Assembly: GCA_030770425.1 (NCBI GenBank) | Contig: JASJFT010000190.1 | Coordinates: 20,686 to 84,685 of the forward strand | Reading direction: 5' to 3' | From: Darksidea phi | Lineage: Eukaryota > Ascomycota > Dothideomycetes > Pleosporales > Lentitheciaceae | Length of the DNA: 64,000 nt | In this document: positions 11,371 through 21,784 of the stretch, piece by piece | How the letters are laid out: each line of letters starts with the position of its first letter | Numbering within the stretch: position 1 is the first letter of the stretch | The notes under the pieces: model-generated | Databases searched by the model: none | Told to the model about the DNA's origin: nothing | Seen by the model: only the letters and a program-made list of their open reading frames with translations | Program-made: the position numbers and the translations under genes

Positions 11371-12375
11371 ATGGCAGAGGAAAAAGTGTACGGGGTATTG
11401 CTAGTTGCAAGTAAGCCCCAACAATATTCAGTAAAGGAACAGCTATGAACTTAAACACTATCAGAAGGCGATGCTCTTACTGACCCAATTATAACACAAC
11501 CGCCACTTGAACCCGATGCCTGGACGGCCGTCCAAGAGGATATTGATATCCTCACAGCGGGCAAGTACATGGTCCTCGACATTCTAGGCCAGGGTTACGA
11601 CGGCCAAGTCTTCCTCTGCATATCAACAGTCAACCACACCATCCTCCATGCCGTCAAGGTCCCCTCTTCGGAGACGGAAGTCCACATCCTTCACCGCATC
11701 GCGAACAGCCTAATCGAGGGCAGCAATGTTGTCGCCAGGCCACTCGCCTCCCGCTTCCCGCGCCTCATCGACTACGGGCAGAACTGGCATGCTACCTCGA
11801 TAGTGCAGGGGCCTACGCTCAAGGCCATGTTGGAGTACCTACTCGACCAATACCCCTCCGAAGCCGACGCCTATGCTCAGTTGCCGAAAACGCTGGTCTT
11901 ACACATCGCACTTGAGCTCGTGCGAATCTTTAATTTCCTTCACGAAATGGATCCAGCGGTGACGCAGCACGATTTTAGCGTTGGGAATATCATGCTGGAG
12001 TACCCGGATGGCATGGTAGTTGGGTACCCGAACGTCGTTCTTGTAGACTTTGCCGTTGCGAGGGAACATCCGCATGGATTGCAGCATGCGAAGCGAACGA
12101 CGAGGGAACTGGCATTGGAGCGTGCCAAAGTGTATAATCTTATGAAGATGATGGCTCAAGGCGAGAGTTCAGACGATAAGCTTTGGACGCTCTTTCAGGA
12201 TGCCATGGAAGAGGCAAGATGGGAAGACGCGCGGGAGCGATCCGGTGCGTTTTTGCGCTTTGAAGAGTTCTTGCAGCTGTTTGAGAGTAGGATTGAGGAA
12301 AGAAAGGCTGCGGCGTCAAGACTGGAGATGGGCGATATTGAGATGTTGATGGGGTGGGTAATGGGCTACGTGTAG
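11371..12375 (+). CDS. Protein-kinase-fold protein with altered activation motif
   Basis: Two exons (11371-11410 and 11465-12375) joined by a 54-nt intron give 316 aa. Kinase landmarks are visible: glycine loop GQGYDGQV at 55-62, the ATP-binding lysine in HAVKV (Lys78), catalytic loop QHDFSVGN at 181-188 with Asp183 and Asn188 at canonical spacing, and the metal motif as VDFA (Asp208) where DFG is usual. The HRD arginine is replaced and there is no recognisable APE motif, so this is a divergent small kinase or pseudokinase, like many fungal single-domain kinase-like proteins with no known substrate. The C-terminus is a charged helix (ARWEDARERSGAFLRFEEFL). No membrane segment is present. The intron is supported by phase and by restoring a long conserved-looking N-terminus. 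Confidence 0.7.
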
Positions 12376-12518
12376 CGAACGCATTCTAAACAATGAAAGA
12401 AACAACTTCCTTCAAACTTGACCAAATCACCACAAACCGCTTTCTCTAGCCCGAAAACATCAATATCTTTTCCCTAGATCTACAACACCGTGTCTGTTTT
12501 AGGTCGCTATCAGCAGAT

Positions 12519-13241
12519 ATACCTCAATCTCCAGCCCACCCCCGCAACACCCTTTCCAACGCCCCCGGAGAGTCCTATACAGGCCTCCGCTGCTTCCCTC
12601 TCGGACACCATGTAAACCATACTGACATCTCTGATCTCATCTCCGCCCTGCACCGCCTGCGCTCACGCAAAATATTACAACCTATTCCGATCGTTTCGCT
12701 CGAAGACGTAAAGAAACAGACTGAGCCACTACATGCGGCACAAGGCCTCCGGTAGCATCATGCAAAGGATGTGCAACAAGCACGCGCTGCTGGAGAATTG
12801 TTGGAGGGGTTGGAAGACGGAAGTGAGAGGCTGAAGATTTACGTCTTTCCCGATTCCATGCGGTTGAGTAGCACAGCGCCGCAGATCTGGGGCCTCCACG
12901 AACTCGATATCCATACCCACACAACATACCTCTATCTCTGTGCCAAAGGACCCGACCTCGCGGAGCAGTGTTACACACCTTCCTGTCGAGCCAACGGTGT
13001 CCACGTTTGCAGTGTTTTCCGGCAGAATACGTGCTTGTGGATCAAGCAGGGCGCTTGAGCGAGGAGTGGGAATTGCCTGAACGGTTAACGGCTACAGAGC
13101 GATATCGATCTCTTGAATAGAGAGTTGGAGGGGTTGCTCGAAAGGCTGGAGAACGAGGGCAGCTTGGAAGCGCCTGTTTTGTTTGCCAAGTTGAGAGAGC
13201 ACTGTGAGGATACGCTGGAGGAGATGAGGGAGCCAGTTTAG
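12519..13241 (+). pseudogene. Decayed gene, frame-broken, family not recognised
   Basis: Coding-like sequence runs along the plus strand but changes frame and is interrupted. One piece reads RLRSRKILQPIPIVSLEDV and on to KKQTEPLHAAQGLR, then meets TAG near 12753, where CAG would continue with HHAKDVQQARAAGELLEGLE. A later piece reads FPAEYVLVDQAGRLSEEWEL then PERLTATERYRSLE (about 13021-13122). It continues only in another frame as LNRELEGLLERLENEGSLEA and on to LFAKLREHCEDTLEEMREPV with a stop at 13239-13241. Several short introns could explain some shifts, but I could not find splice sites that restore one frame. No family is recognised. A living multi-exon gene remains possible. Confidence 0.4.
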
Positions 13242-13640
13242 TGGGCGGGGGAAGAGCCTTTGAGTGTAGGCTGAGACGAGCAATGTAAACACTCCTGGGA
13301 TGTGTCAAAGATGGAGCAAAGGATAAGATAGTCCAGGCAATTGAAGAAAACGGTATATGCGATGACGCTAAATGTTACAGATATTCGAAACGCCGACAAA
13401 ACAAATATTGAAAAGGCCGATTTGTTATCGTGTTCTTGATCCTTGGCCAGAGATCCTCTCTGCACTTCTCGCGCGTCCCTCATCTACCATCAGGTGGTCC
13501 ATTTTAGATTAAAGAGATCTCTTGAGAATGAGATAGTCGGGCGATATATCAGGTACATGAGGCTGTGTTGATCGATTCGCGCATGGCGTGGGTTGGTTAA
13601 ATATCGCAGAATGGGGGTGGGGAGGGGGCATGTGAACCCG
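13242..13640. other. Intergenic between decayed gene and glycine-zipper gene 3' end
   Basis: About 400 bp with no supported gene; it lies at the tail ends of both neighbours. Confidence 0.3.
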
Positions 13641-14345
13641 TTACGACTTTTCGGGCTGACGTCCTGATCGTATCTCAATTTTCCGCGGCTTTTTCTTCCC
13701 TGTGCCTTGTGCTTTCCCTTCTTCTTGTGATGAAGCCGTTTCTCGTCCCTGCTTTTCCCTCTCTTCAGTGAGGACCTCGGCCGCCTGTCGTAATGCCTCT
13801 GGGTCCGGCACGGCATCGTCATCGTCCGGTGATCCTTGGGCTTCTTTTTGCTCGCCATCCTTGCCCTTGCCCTCACCCTTATCTCCTTTACCTCCCGCAC
13901 CTGCAAGCGAACCCAGCTTGATGAAGGGCCCATGTATAGCGCCAACGCCAGTCCCCACCAAAGCCCCCAATCCTGTCGTAGGTATGGCCGTCAACCCTCC
14001 CACCACGGTCCCGACAACGGTCCCCACACCCACGCCGACCGCACCACCGATGCCCGCGCCACCCATGGTCCCCTGGAAGGCGCCGCTCTGCAGCATCCTC
14101 GCCTTTTTGCTGCTACCATGGGCTTCTACCTCCTTGTTGTATGCGTCCGTGAGCATCTTCTCGCGCTTCTTCGGGTCGGTGAAGGATTTTGCCGCCTCCT
14201 TGAGCGAGTTTGCCATGCTCTGTGCGGCGAGGGCTTTCTCGGCGGCCGCCGCGGCTTCTTTCAGGCGGTCCTCGGGGGGGATGTCGGAGACGGGTTTGTC
14301 TGGCTGGGCTGCCGCGTGGGCAGAGTCTGCCGTGGGTGCGGCCAT
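13641..14345 (-). CDS. Glycine-zipper protein of unknown function
   Basis: A single exon encodes 234 aa. The N-terminal half is Ala/Lys-rich and helical (DRLKEAAAAAEKALAAQSMA). Residues about 85-145 form a glycine-zipper: GTMGGAGIGGAVGVGVGTVV followed by GTVVGGLTAIPTTGLGALVG, with Gly every fourth residue as in membrane-packing helices. The C-terminal third is highly charged and low-complexity (GGKGDKGEGKGKDGE, then an acidic DDDD patch) and ends in Lys/Arg-rich KKKPRKIEIRSGRQ. There is no signal peptide. Similar short glycine-zipper proteins are common in filamentous fungi and remain uncharacterised; membrane association is an inference. The start ATG at 14345 is the first in frame. Confidence 0.65.
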   Translation of the reverse strand: MAAPTADSAHAAAQPDKPVSDIPPEDRLKEAAAAAEKALAAQSMANSLKEAAKSFTDPKKREKMLTDAYNKEVEAHGSSKKARMLQSGAFQGTMGGAGIGGAVGVGVGTVVGTVVGGLTAIPTTGLGALVGTGVGAIHGPFIKLGSLAGAGGKGDKGEGKGKDGEQKEAQGSPDDDDAVPDPEALRQAAEVLTEEREKQGRETASSQEEGKAQGTGKKKPRKIEIRSGRQPEKS

Positions 14346-14604
14346 GGCGGGAGCGTCGTTGTCGGTGGAAGGAGTCGCAGAATGCGGTTGTTATTTGTGG
14401 GAAGGATGCACGCGTTGGTGGTGAGCTATGCGGGGCGCTTGACGTCACCGCGGCCACGCGCCTGTATTTCTTGGTGGACGCACGCACGTGTAGGACAGAC
14501 GCGTCATGTGGCTGGGATCCTTCAATCTTCTTTCATTCAAGGTTGCATCTGTCTTCTACCCCTATTCCCCTTTGAAAACGCCGTGTATAGCATGTCTAGT
14601 GCCC

Positions 14605-15021
14605 TCATTTGGCCTCCTTCTCATCCTCGTTGGCCCCCAGCGTCGCCATGCGCAGTTGATTCCGCTTCCCTAGAACCCTCAGTGTATTCCGCCGCTCAAT
14701 CTCTGACATCTGCTCCCAGTTCGCAACGCGGCTCAGCGTGCCATCGCGGTTGACGACCATAGGCCCGAGGTGGTCGAGCTTGACGCCCTGTCCGCTGCTC
14801 ACGTTTAGCTCGACAGCTTTGCTGTCGGCCGACGGTTCGGGGAGCGGAAGAATTCGGTGCGACGTCTGCTCTGTGGTGGAGCTTGTATCGGTGGTGGATG
14901 CCGTGCTGGTGTTATTCGACGTCGCCATTGTGCGAAATGGGGAGCGATTGTGCCGCGTGGTGAGGTGTATATGTGACAATTGGCACCGTCGAGCCTGTAG
15001 AAGGCATCTGATAGATGTCAT
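14605..15021 (-). CDS. Small conserved fungal protein with possible mitochondrial presequence
   Basis: A single exon encodes 138 aa. The first 31 residues are Arg/Gln/Ser-rich and lack acidic residues (MTSIRCLLQARRCQLSHIHL), resembling a mitochondrial targeting peptide. A second ATG at residue 32 (MATSNNTS, position 14928) would give a form without it. After a Thr/Ser-rich linker, the conserved-looking core is VKLDHLGPMVVNRDGTLSRV followed by ANWEQMSEIERRNTLRVLGK and RNQLRM. I know this core from small fungal proteins of unknown function. There is no catalytic motif or membrane segment. It lies 259 bp upstream of the glycine-zipper gene on the same strand. Confidence 0.65.
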   Translation of the reverse strand: MTSIRCLLQARRCQLSHIHLTTRHNRSPFRTMATSNNTSTASTTDTSSTTEQTSHRILPLPEPSADSKAVELNVSSGQGVKLDHLGPMVVNRDGTLSRVANWEQMSEIERRNTLRVLGKRNQLRMATLGANEDEKEAK

Positions 15022-15248
15022 AGAGCACGATGCACGAGCACGAGGACTGATGTATACTGCGCTATGAAAAGTTTCGATGCTGGAACCTCAAATCGCTTAC
15101 TAAGACGCCGAGACCGCTCACATGACATGAGACGCCTTCATTTTAAAGTCGACTTTGGTTCGTTTCTACATGCTAAAGCGGAGTCGTGGACTCCACCAAT
15201 GAAAATAAGGTCCCCGCTTCGTGGTCGTTACAATCGGGCCCGGCTGTT

Positions 15249-15692
15249 CTAGGTGCAACACATCATGATGCCAAAGTCTACCTTGTCACCAGATCCGTTG
15301 GCTATCAACGAGACGTGATCCGCGACATGCTTCCAAGGCCTGTCTATCTTCCGAATGCCCTTCGGCTTTTGCTGGATCTTATTGCCCTGTCGTTCTGTCC
15401 ATATGTCTATGCGACGTTCAAGACGGTCTCGTGCCTCATCCAGTGTGGTGAAGGTACCGGCCGGCAACATGTCTATTGGGCGGTCGTATTCACGGTCGTG
15501 ATGGATCGAGTACACCGTAAAAATTTGGGCCTTGATTGACTCGTCCGATGCTGTCTTCGCCAGTGCAGCCACGATTTCCGGATTATACCCATATATTTGA
15601 AAGCTGATAGCAGCTCCAATCACTAAATCACGCTCATCCGAAACAGGAGCCTCCGATTGTAAGTCCGCCTTTGAAAGTCGTAACGGGCACAT
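15249..15692 (-). CDS. Possible hypothetical protein, 147 aa
   Basis: An open frame with coding-like amino-acid use encodes 147 aa, with the central stretch VIGAAISFQIYGYNPEIVAA followed by LAKTASDESIKAQIFTVYSI and a charged C-terminal half (LDEARDRLERRIDIWTERQG). No domain, signal peptide or membrane helix is seen. Upstream on the same strand another frame (about 15640-15870) also looks coding and may be an earlier exon, but I found no splice pair that joins them. Treat the 5' end as unsettled. Confidence 0.4.
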   Translation of the reverse strand: MCPLRLSKADLQSEAPVSDERDLVIGAAISFQIYGYNPEIVAALAKTASDESIKAQIFTVYSIHHDREYDRPIDMLPAGTFTTLDEARDRLERRIDIWTERQGNKIQQKPKGIRKIDRPWKHVADHVSLIANGSGDKVDFGIMMCCT

Positions 15693-16127
15693 CGACCGAG
15701 GTAAATTCGTGGGATCTTATAGGGATAGTCATTGGATAACCAACTATACCTATTCCCGAAATGATGGAGTTCAGTGTCACTAGTTTCGCTGACTGGTTGC
15801 CGACTCCGGTTTTCGCCCGGACGCTGATGTGATATAGTAAGCAACACCCCCTCACCCCCCATTCTGACACTCTTTTCGCATCGTGCTCTCTTTGTAATCA
15901 GATGTTTCTGACTCCGCAGTATGAGGTTGTTTCGGCCCACTATGTCTATGCTCTCCTTTGCTGTGAAATTCAGATCCGTCTACTTATAAGAGACCATGAC
16001 CCGACCACATTGCTTTTATAGCTCCACACCATTCTCCTCTTCGCTCAGGTTCACCCTTTGAATTATATGCTAAACCAGTCAAATCTATTGCCATTACTAG
16101 ATTAGCTCTATCGACTATTTTGCAATC
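15693..16127. other. Intergenic, probable promoter of the SDR gene
   Basis: About 435 bp. The left part may contain a missing 5' exon of the minus-strand hypothetical gene; the right part is AT-rich and precedes the SDR start. No other feature is recognised. Confidence 0.3.
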
Positions 16128-17123
16128 ATGTCAGCCCCCCAATCCGTTTTCCTGCTCGGCCCAGGATATGTTGGACTACACATCATCGAGAACCTTCTCG
16201 CTGCTGGTCATCCAGTAACAACTCTCGTGCGAAACCCAGAGCTGGCCGCTTCACTGGAGAAAACGGGCGTTAAAACGATACCTGGAACTCTCGACGACAT
16301 CGACCTGATAACCGCCCAAGCCAGCCAGCACGAAATCATCATCAATGCATCCTCGAGCGATGATGTACCGAGCGTGGAAGCTATACTAGCAGGCGTGCGG
16401 CACCGCGTAGCCCAAAACCTGCCGAGCACCTTCATCCACACAAGCGGAGTGGGTGCATTGGTGGATGATGCCAAGGGTGCATATAAGAGCGACAAAATCT
16501 ACAGCGACGACGACCCGGCGGGTATTGACGCCCTGCCGCCTACGGCTCTTCATCGTAACGTTGACACTGCGATTGTCAAGGCAGCGCGCGAGATTGGAGA
16601 CAAGGCCAAGATTGTTATTCTCATCCCGCCAATTGTGTACGGTTTCAACTCGGCCCACAAGCGCGTGTCCATGGGTCTACCAGCGCTGGTACGCTTTGCG
16701 CTGAAGCACGGATTTTCGGGTCGCGTCAACGAGGGTCGGAACGTGTGGGGCGGTGTCCATGTTGCCGACCTGGGCCGGGCTTACATGACACTCATTAATA
16801 AACTGGAGTTTGCGACCCCATCGCCTCTCGAGAACCCCTATTTCTTCGTCGATAATGGGGTCGAATTTTCATGGGCTGAGGTGGCTGAGCATGTGGGCCG
16901 GATTTTGTACAAGCTAGGGAAGATCCCGTCTCCTGAACCTCGGGCGTTTGCGCAATCCGAGCTTGGAGACGTCTACGGGCCCCTTACCGAGAGCGTTGCC
17001 GGTGGTAATGCAAGATGTCGTTCGGTCCGATTACCACAGCTGGGTTGGGTGCCCAGAGAGAAGAGCGTATGGGCTAGCATGGAAGAAGACGAGATTCCTT
17101 ACTTAATAGCGACGCAAAATTGA
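16128..17123 (+). CDS. Atypical short-chain dehydrogenase/NAD(P)-dependent epimerase-like protein
   Basis: A single exon encodes 331 aa. The N-terminal Rossmann motif is GPGYVG at 12-17 in the first beta-alpha unit (VFLLGPGYVGLHIIENLLAA), followed by TTLVRNPE, where the Arg would contact the NADP phosphate. EIIINASSSDDV and FIHTSGVGALVDDA are the usual later strands. The classical YxxxK is not clearly present, which fits atypical SDR/NmrA-type proteins that may bind cofactor without typical catalysis. IVILIPPIVYGFN and WGGVHVADLGRAYMTLINK match the substrate-side region of extended SDRs. Substrate cannot be predicted. It is convergent with the copper oxidase gene; 332 bp separate the stop codons. 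Confidence 0.8.
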   Translation: MSAPQSVFLLGPGYVGLHIIENLLAAGHPVTTLVRNPELAASLEKTGVKTIPGTLDDIDLITAQASQHEIIINASSSDDVPSVEAILAGVRHRVAQNLPSTFIHTSGVGALVDDAKGAYKSDKIYSDDDPAGIDALPPTALHRNVDTAIVKAAREIGDKAKIVILIPPIVYGFNSAHKRVSMGLPALVRFALKHGFSGRVNEGRNVWGGVHVADLGRAYMTLINKLEFATPSPLENPYFFVDNGVEFSWAEVAEHVGRILYKLGKIPSPEPRAFAQSELGDVYGPLTESVAGGNARCRSVRLPQLGWVPREKSVWASMEEDEIPYLIATQN

Positions 17124-17455
17124 TCTTGTAGGAGCTATTTAGAGATTTGGAAAAATAGCTTTGCCGTCGGCGGGACCTTTTTGGAAGGAATGAGTAGAGG
17201 AGTGTTATTGGGGCTATAGGAAGTGTTTCCTAATGTACGTGCGCCGTCAAAGTTTTCAGGCTTCTGCGTTTGTGTTTGTGGATGTCAACCTTGTAGAGAA
17301 AACATTGGGTCTTGCTCAAATAAGCTTGAAGTAAAGACAACGATAGCAAGTCAATGTGCGTGGGTACTATCGTATTAACATTAGATACTATTTTATATAC
17401 ATGCACCGTGTCTTCTTCAACTGATCAACCAGACTTCTCGAGGCTCATACATGAT
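17124..17455. other. Convergent intergenic region (3' ends)
   Basis: About 330 bp, AT-rich, between two converging stop codons. It presumably contains both polyadenylation regions. No gene is seen. Confidence 0.35.
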
Positions 17456-19588
17456 TTACAACACCACATGAACTGTCTTTCCTAGACTTGGAGTACCCTT
17501 AGCTGACATGACAAATAGGTAATAAAAGCCCGGAAGCAGTACTCCGGTGTCTTTGGGAAGACCAACGATATACTCTTCGCCGTTGCGCTTCACGTCGCTG
17601 AGTGGAACGCGTCGCTGATCGCTGTTAACTGAATGTGTGACACTGCCCATGCGAATGAGCGAAACTGTGGCAAGCTCAGTCGCGCGGAACCGAAGGCTAC
17701 CGCCAGCCTTCACCGGCTTTTCGGATAGACCTGAGATAACGGGACGTGTGGCGTAAGAGCCATCGGGGTTGAACAAGAAAGGTGGTTCGAAAAATTCGCC
17801 GTCAAGATGGTCCACAGATTTGTCGCATTTGTCGGTTGCGCCTTTGATGGTGGTCACATAGCAAAGACCGCCACCGCCGATGAAAACTCTGGAGTCGGGC
17901 AGTAGGATAGAGATGGAGTGATAGTTTCGAGGCACTGCGTACGGCGCGAGCTGCGTCCAGGTCTTGGTCTTCGGGTTGAAGAGCTCGGGAACAAGGGTGC
18001 CGTCCGTGTTTGTGAAAACAAGGGCTCTCCGTTGGCCACCAGTGACAAGGACGGTGCCGTCAGGTAGAACAACAGCGTTGGAGAACGCGCGTGGGAAAGC
18101 CATGTCAGGCACCCGTTCGACAGCCGAGGGTTTGTAGGGTTCTCCAATGGTAGTAATATGGGCGTGAGCAGTAGCGTCACTCCGAGTGTAATCAGGAGCT
18201 CCACCCGCAGATAGAATTTGGCCTTTGACAGCATCGTACATGACGAAAATTCCACACATGGCATCGTCAGTATCTCGGGTAGCGGCCTTGACCACGGACC
18301 CAGTGCCCTTGGTACCGTACCAGTGCTGGTCCACGCTTGGTCCAGCCTGGAAAACACTTCCATCTTTCCAACCAAAAAGCCAGGCGTGGTTGTCTTCGCG
18401 CCATATGCCCTCATGATCCGTGGTGAGGATAGGTGTCACGTCGGCATTTGGGAGATATGTCCATTGTCCAGATTTGGGATCGTAAATCTCACCGTTCTTG
18501 CCCTTTCGCGGACCAGAATATGCGCCGCCAATTGTAAACACCTTTCCGTTGGATAAGATTGTCGATGTTTGGTAACCTCGAGCAACTTTCATGTTAGCTC
18601 CACGGGAAAATGTGTTCGTCGCGGGATCATAGATGCTGACGGCCTCCGCGTCCGAGCCGCCCTGGACAAGAATGCGACCATCCTCCAGCGAGCTGATGGC
18701 GGGGCAGAACATGTCGTGGTGAGTGTTGGTGACCTGGCGCGCCGATATCTCGCCCGTTACAAAGTTGAGATCTCCAAATTGGGTCATCCCGGAGGCCCCG
18801 CCAAAAGCATCTACTCCCCAAGACGAGAAAAACAGTACCCTATCTGCCTGGGGGAACTGTGGGACGACATAAGCGGCGACTGGAATGAGAGGAAGGCGGA
18901 CAAGATCGGACCATTTGCCCATCTTTCCAGGATTGAGGTTCTGGGGCAGGGTGATGGTGGTGAACTGCGGGTTCTTCACCCAGAAGAGTGATGTCGCGGG
19001 CTCGGCTCCTTTGACGTGGCAGACCTTGTTAATGTTATCAAAGACGGCCTTTCTGCAACCTTTGGTTGTCGAGCAGATGTCGGCGCAAGCGTTTACAGTA
19101 GTGACTTGGCGAAATGCTCTCGCGGTGACACCAACATAATCCGTACTCTGACAGACACGGTATGCGGCGCCGCCAGATGCGCGGTACTCGATTTCGGGGT
19201 ATGGACATCGTGCCAAGAACGAGCCGTTCGGCAGCGGATCATCGAGGTGGATGGTGTCGAAACGTTGGTCTTTCTCCCAGGGCATTCTAGTCGAACTGTT
19301 GTGATCCTTGACGTGACACACTTTGCTCTTCTTATCATACACGGCTTTCCGGCAACTTGCATTTCGGTAGCAAATCTTGACACATTCCTCCGTGGACCCG
19401 ACATTCTGGACAAGCTGTAGACTTCTGCCGCCAAATCTGTAGTCGGTGTTGGGGCAGATAGCATATGTGGGACCAGTTCCAGAATTCCATATAACTTCGT
19501 TGCTCGGACAAGAGTTCAGGTAGGCGGAGCTAAGTTTGAAATAAAGAAATGCTGCGGAAAAGACCTGCAATGTGGTCAGACGAACCAT
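17456..19588 (-). CDS. Secreted AA5_2 copper radical (alcohol) oxidase with two PAN modules
   Basis: An intron-free gene encodes 710 aa. A signal peptide occupies about residues 1-22. Two PAN/apple-like modules follow (about 27-115 and 128-213), each with the CxxxC pattern and a CHVK end. The galactose-oxidase-type propeller begins near 225. Catalytic residues align by motif: Cys295 (HDMFCPAIS) and Tyr339 (ARGYQTS) for the thioether cofactor, Tyr556/His557 (NYHSISILLPDSRVF) and His652 (THSVNSDQRR) for copper. The second-shell Trp of galactose oxidase (Trp290, 18 residues after the cofactor Tyr) is Tyr357 here (GGAYSG). Members with Tyr or Phe at this site are known to prefer non-galactose substrates such as aryl or aliphatic alcohols. 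Predicted reaction: primary alcohol plus O2 to aldehyde plus H2O2, outside the cell. Confidence 0.92.
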   Translation of the reverse strand: MVRLTTLQVFSAAFLYFKLSSAYLNSCPSNEVIWNSGTGPTYAICPNTDYRFGGRSLQLVQNVGSTEECVKICYRNASCRKAVYDKKSKVCHVKDHNSSTRMPWEKDQRFDTIHLDDPLPNGSFLARCPYPEIEYRASGGAAYRVCQSTDYVGVTARAFRQVTTVNACADICSTTKGCRKAVFDNINKVCHVKGAEPATSLFWVKNPQFTTITLPQNLNPGKMGKWSDLVRLPLIPVAAYVVPQFPQADRVLFFSSWGVDAFGGASGMTQFGDLNFVTGEISARQVTNTHHDMFCPAISSLEDGRILVQGGSDAEAVSIYDPATNTFSRGANMKVARGYQTSTILSNGKVFTIGGAYSGPRKGKNGEIYDPKSGQWTYLPNADVTPILTTDHEGIWREDNHAWLFGWKDGSVFQAGPSVDQHWYGTKGTGSVVKAATRDTDDAMCGIFVMYDAVKGQILSAGGAPDYTRSDATAHAHITTIGEPYKPSAVERVPDMAFPRAFSNAVVLPDGTVLVTGGQRRALVFTNTDGTLVPELFNPKTKTWTQLAPYAVPRNYHSISILLPDSRVFIGGGGLCYVTTIKGATDKCDKSVDHLDGEFFEPPFLFNPDGSYATRPVISGLSEKPVKAGGSLRFRATELATVSLIRMGSVTHSVNSDQRRVPLSDVKRNGEEYIVGLPKDTGVLLPGFYYLFVMSAKGTPSLGKTVHVVL

Positions 19589-21784
19589 GTTGATAGGTTA
19601 TGTAAGCTATTGCGCTGTAAAGAAGCAAGTTCTAAGCGAAGGAGGTTAAGTAATGAACGCTATGTGGCTAAAATAAAGGATCTATGTTCAAATGTAGTGA
19701 TCGTAAGAACTAGAGATAACGAGAGTAGTAAGGATTGAATTGTAGGGACAAACGAACGTAGAGACCGAACACCCGTAGGTATGGAACAGAAGGACTACTT
19801 GGAGCAAAGGCTTCGTATCTTGTACTATGGCGCTGAGAGTGGCTGCGCACATAGAGCGTCCCACATGGTGCCAAGGAGTAGCGTTGACATGAGACGTTGG
19901 GATTCGGCATGCACACTTGTTTCGTATAGCAGGCGCGTGCTATCGCGCGCCGTCCCAACTCTCGGAGCTCATTCGAAGGCTTCTCGGTAGAAATGCCCGG
20001 CCTGGCGACTCGTTTCACTGGATCGATAAATACAGCGCTGGGCTGACCTGATATCGGCCCCGCTAGCGCCTTCGCAGCGACGTTTTTACTTGGCAGTTGC
20101 CGGAAAACGGCGAAAGGATCCACCATGGCGAGTCATTGCCCGGCATCATACCGACCTGGGCCTACAATCAGAGGTGACGACGCCGCACAGACGACACGTA
20201 GGCGTGCGAAAAGTTCTCCCCTGTTCCATCAGCCGGGTGTATGGCCACAAAGATTGAGGAATAGGAGAGTCAGTCCAAATTCGGGCTTATCGATAGCATC
20301 AACAGATGTCCTGTTCCAACAACCAAGTAAAACTTGCCCATCATCCTCCTTCGCCTTCTGCGACGCCTTCAACTTCGAGAACAGCTACCAAAACGCATGC
20401 AGTAATCCTGGATACGGATCCATCTTTGCCTTAATTTCACATTCTTCCCTTAGTACTCTGTTTCATATATTAAGCCCTGATCGCGCACCGGATCCGGGCC
20501 GCATATCTGAAAATAGGCGCGCGGCAGCGCAGCGTGGCATTTCGCCGCTTCGGCCGTACGCGGGCCGCATTTCTTGGCGGTGCTGAAGTAAAGCCGCATC
20601 CGTTAATGCGAGGAGATTCGAGTTAGGCCGGTTCGTGATGTATCCGCTGCGTCGGCCTTGTTAACTGCAAGACCATCGAACTGTCCCGACTACCGCCGAC
20701 TACCTCAAACAATACGTCTCTTCTTCCACGCGCGCGATTGGCATGCTCCGTTCTTCTGCAGTGTCGACCGACTCAATTCTAGTTCTGAAACGTTGTCCCG
20801 CGCAGCCTAGTAGTAATCGGTGCGGGCTCTTGCTATCCTCCCACAATCCAACCACCGTAGGATTTTATCGCTGCTCTCATGAGCCGTTCTTTGATCCATA
20901 GAGTGGGCATTACGTATTCTCGCACACGGATCGACGGCGAAGCAGACACGGCAATTAGCGGAAGCGGTGGCTGCGGAACTTTTCGTGTCTATATTTCGAG
21001 GTTATTTTCACCGTCATGATAAACTTGGCGAGTACCGCATGAAGTAAACGAAGTATCAGGCTTGACGGTTTCTAGAGAGCCTACTCGATTTTCCAAAGAT
21101 TTTAGTCGCATGCTACTCCCGAATCGATGCATGCAGCCTAGCCAAAGGACATGCCTCCATCATTCAATGGCCCCTGACATACAACAGCAGATTCTGGTCC
21201 ATGTCGCATTCCTATGGCTAATAGGATGCTAATGTTGTTTTAAGAAAGGCCTAAGCCCTACGCCTAATCGCGCGTCGCTAACTAGTCTCCACGTCTCCAC
21301 CCTATGCAGCGTAACCTCCGATATGCTTAATAGTAACGACTCCACATATTGCGCTAAATGCGACACGAAGAATGCACCGCAGAGTGGATATGCGCGCTCC
21401 TGGTTGCGCTTACGAGAAACAGGGTTGAGGAACATGAGGACCTGAAGCACGATGGTAACGGGAACTTATGTTCTTTAGGGCTAATAGCAGGGCAGCAAAA
21501 ATGAAGCTGGAGTTCATCCGGGGCTCCAAGGTCGGTCGTGGGAAAGTATTCACGTTTGCTCGTGATGCTGCACGTGCGGCGGGGGATCATCGCGGTTACC
21601 ATTTCCGGAACTATGACGAAGTTGTGATGAGAAAGTGATGATCACCCTGTATCTCCAAATGTATTGCTCCGATTGCACGATAAATGCACCCTCCACCCTA
21701 AGCTGCTGTGTCAAACCACTATTCCCAGTATCGTCCACAAGCCTACTCGCAGTCAGGAACGATTTCATCGAATACTAGCGCAAG
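19589..21784. other. Long intergenic region, no supported gene
   Basis: About 2.2 kb between the copper oxidase start and the Tudor-type gene. Frames of 138 (19710-20126 minus) and 153 (20125-20586 plus) codons exist, but they have no domain, mutual support or splice signals. The sequence is not strongly AT-rich and shows no terminal repeats. Confidence 0.35.

Noticed and set aside
13702..14753. Plus-strand ORFs of 240 and 305 codons
   Set aside because: Antisense shadows of the GC-rich glycine-zipper gene (13641-14345 minus), which has a structured product and the better start.
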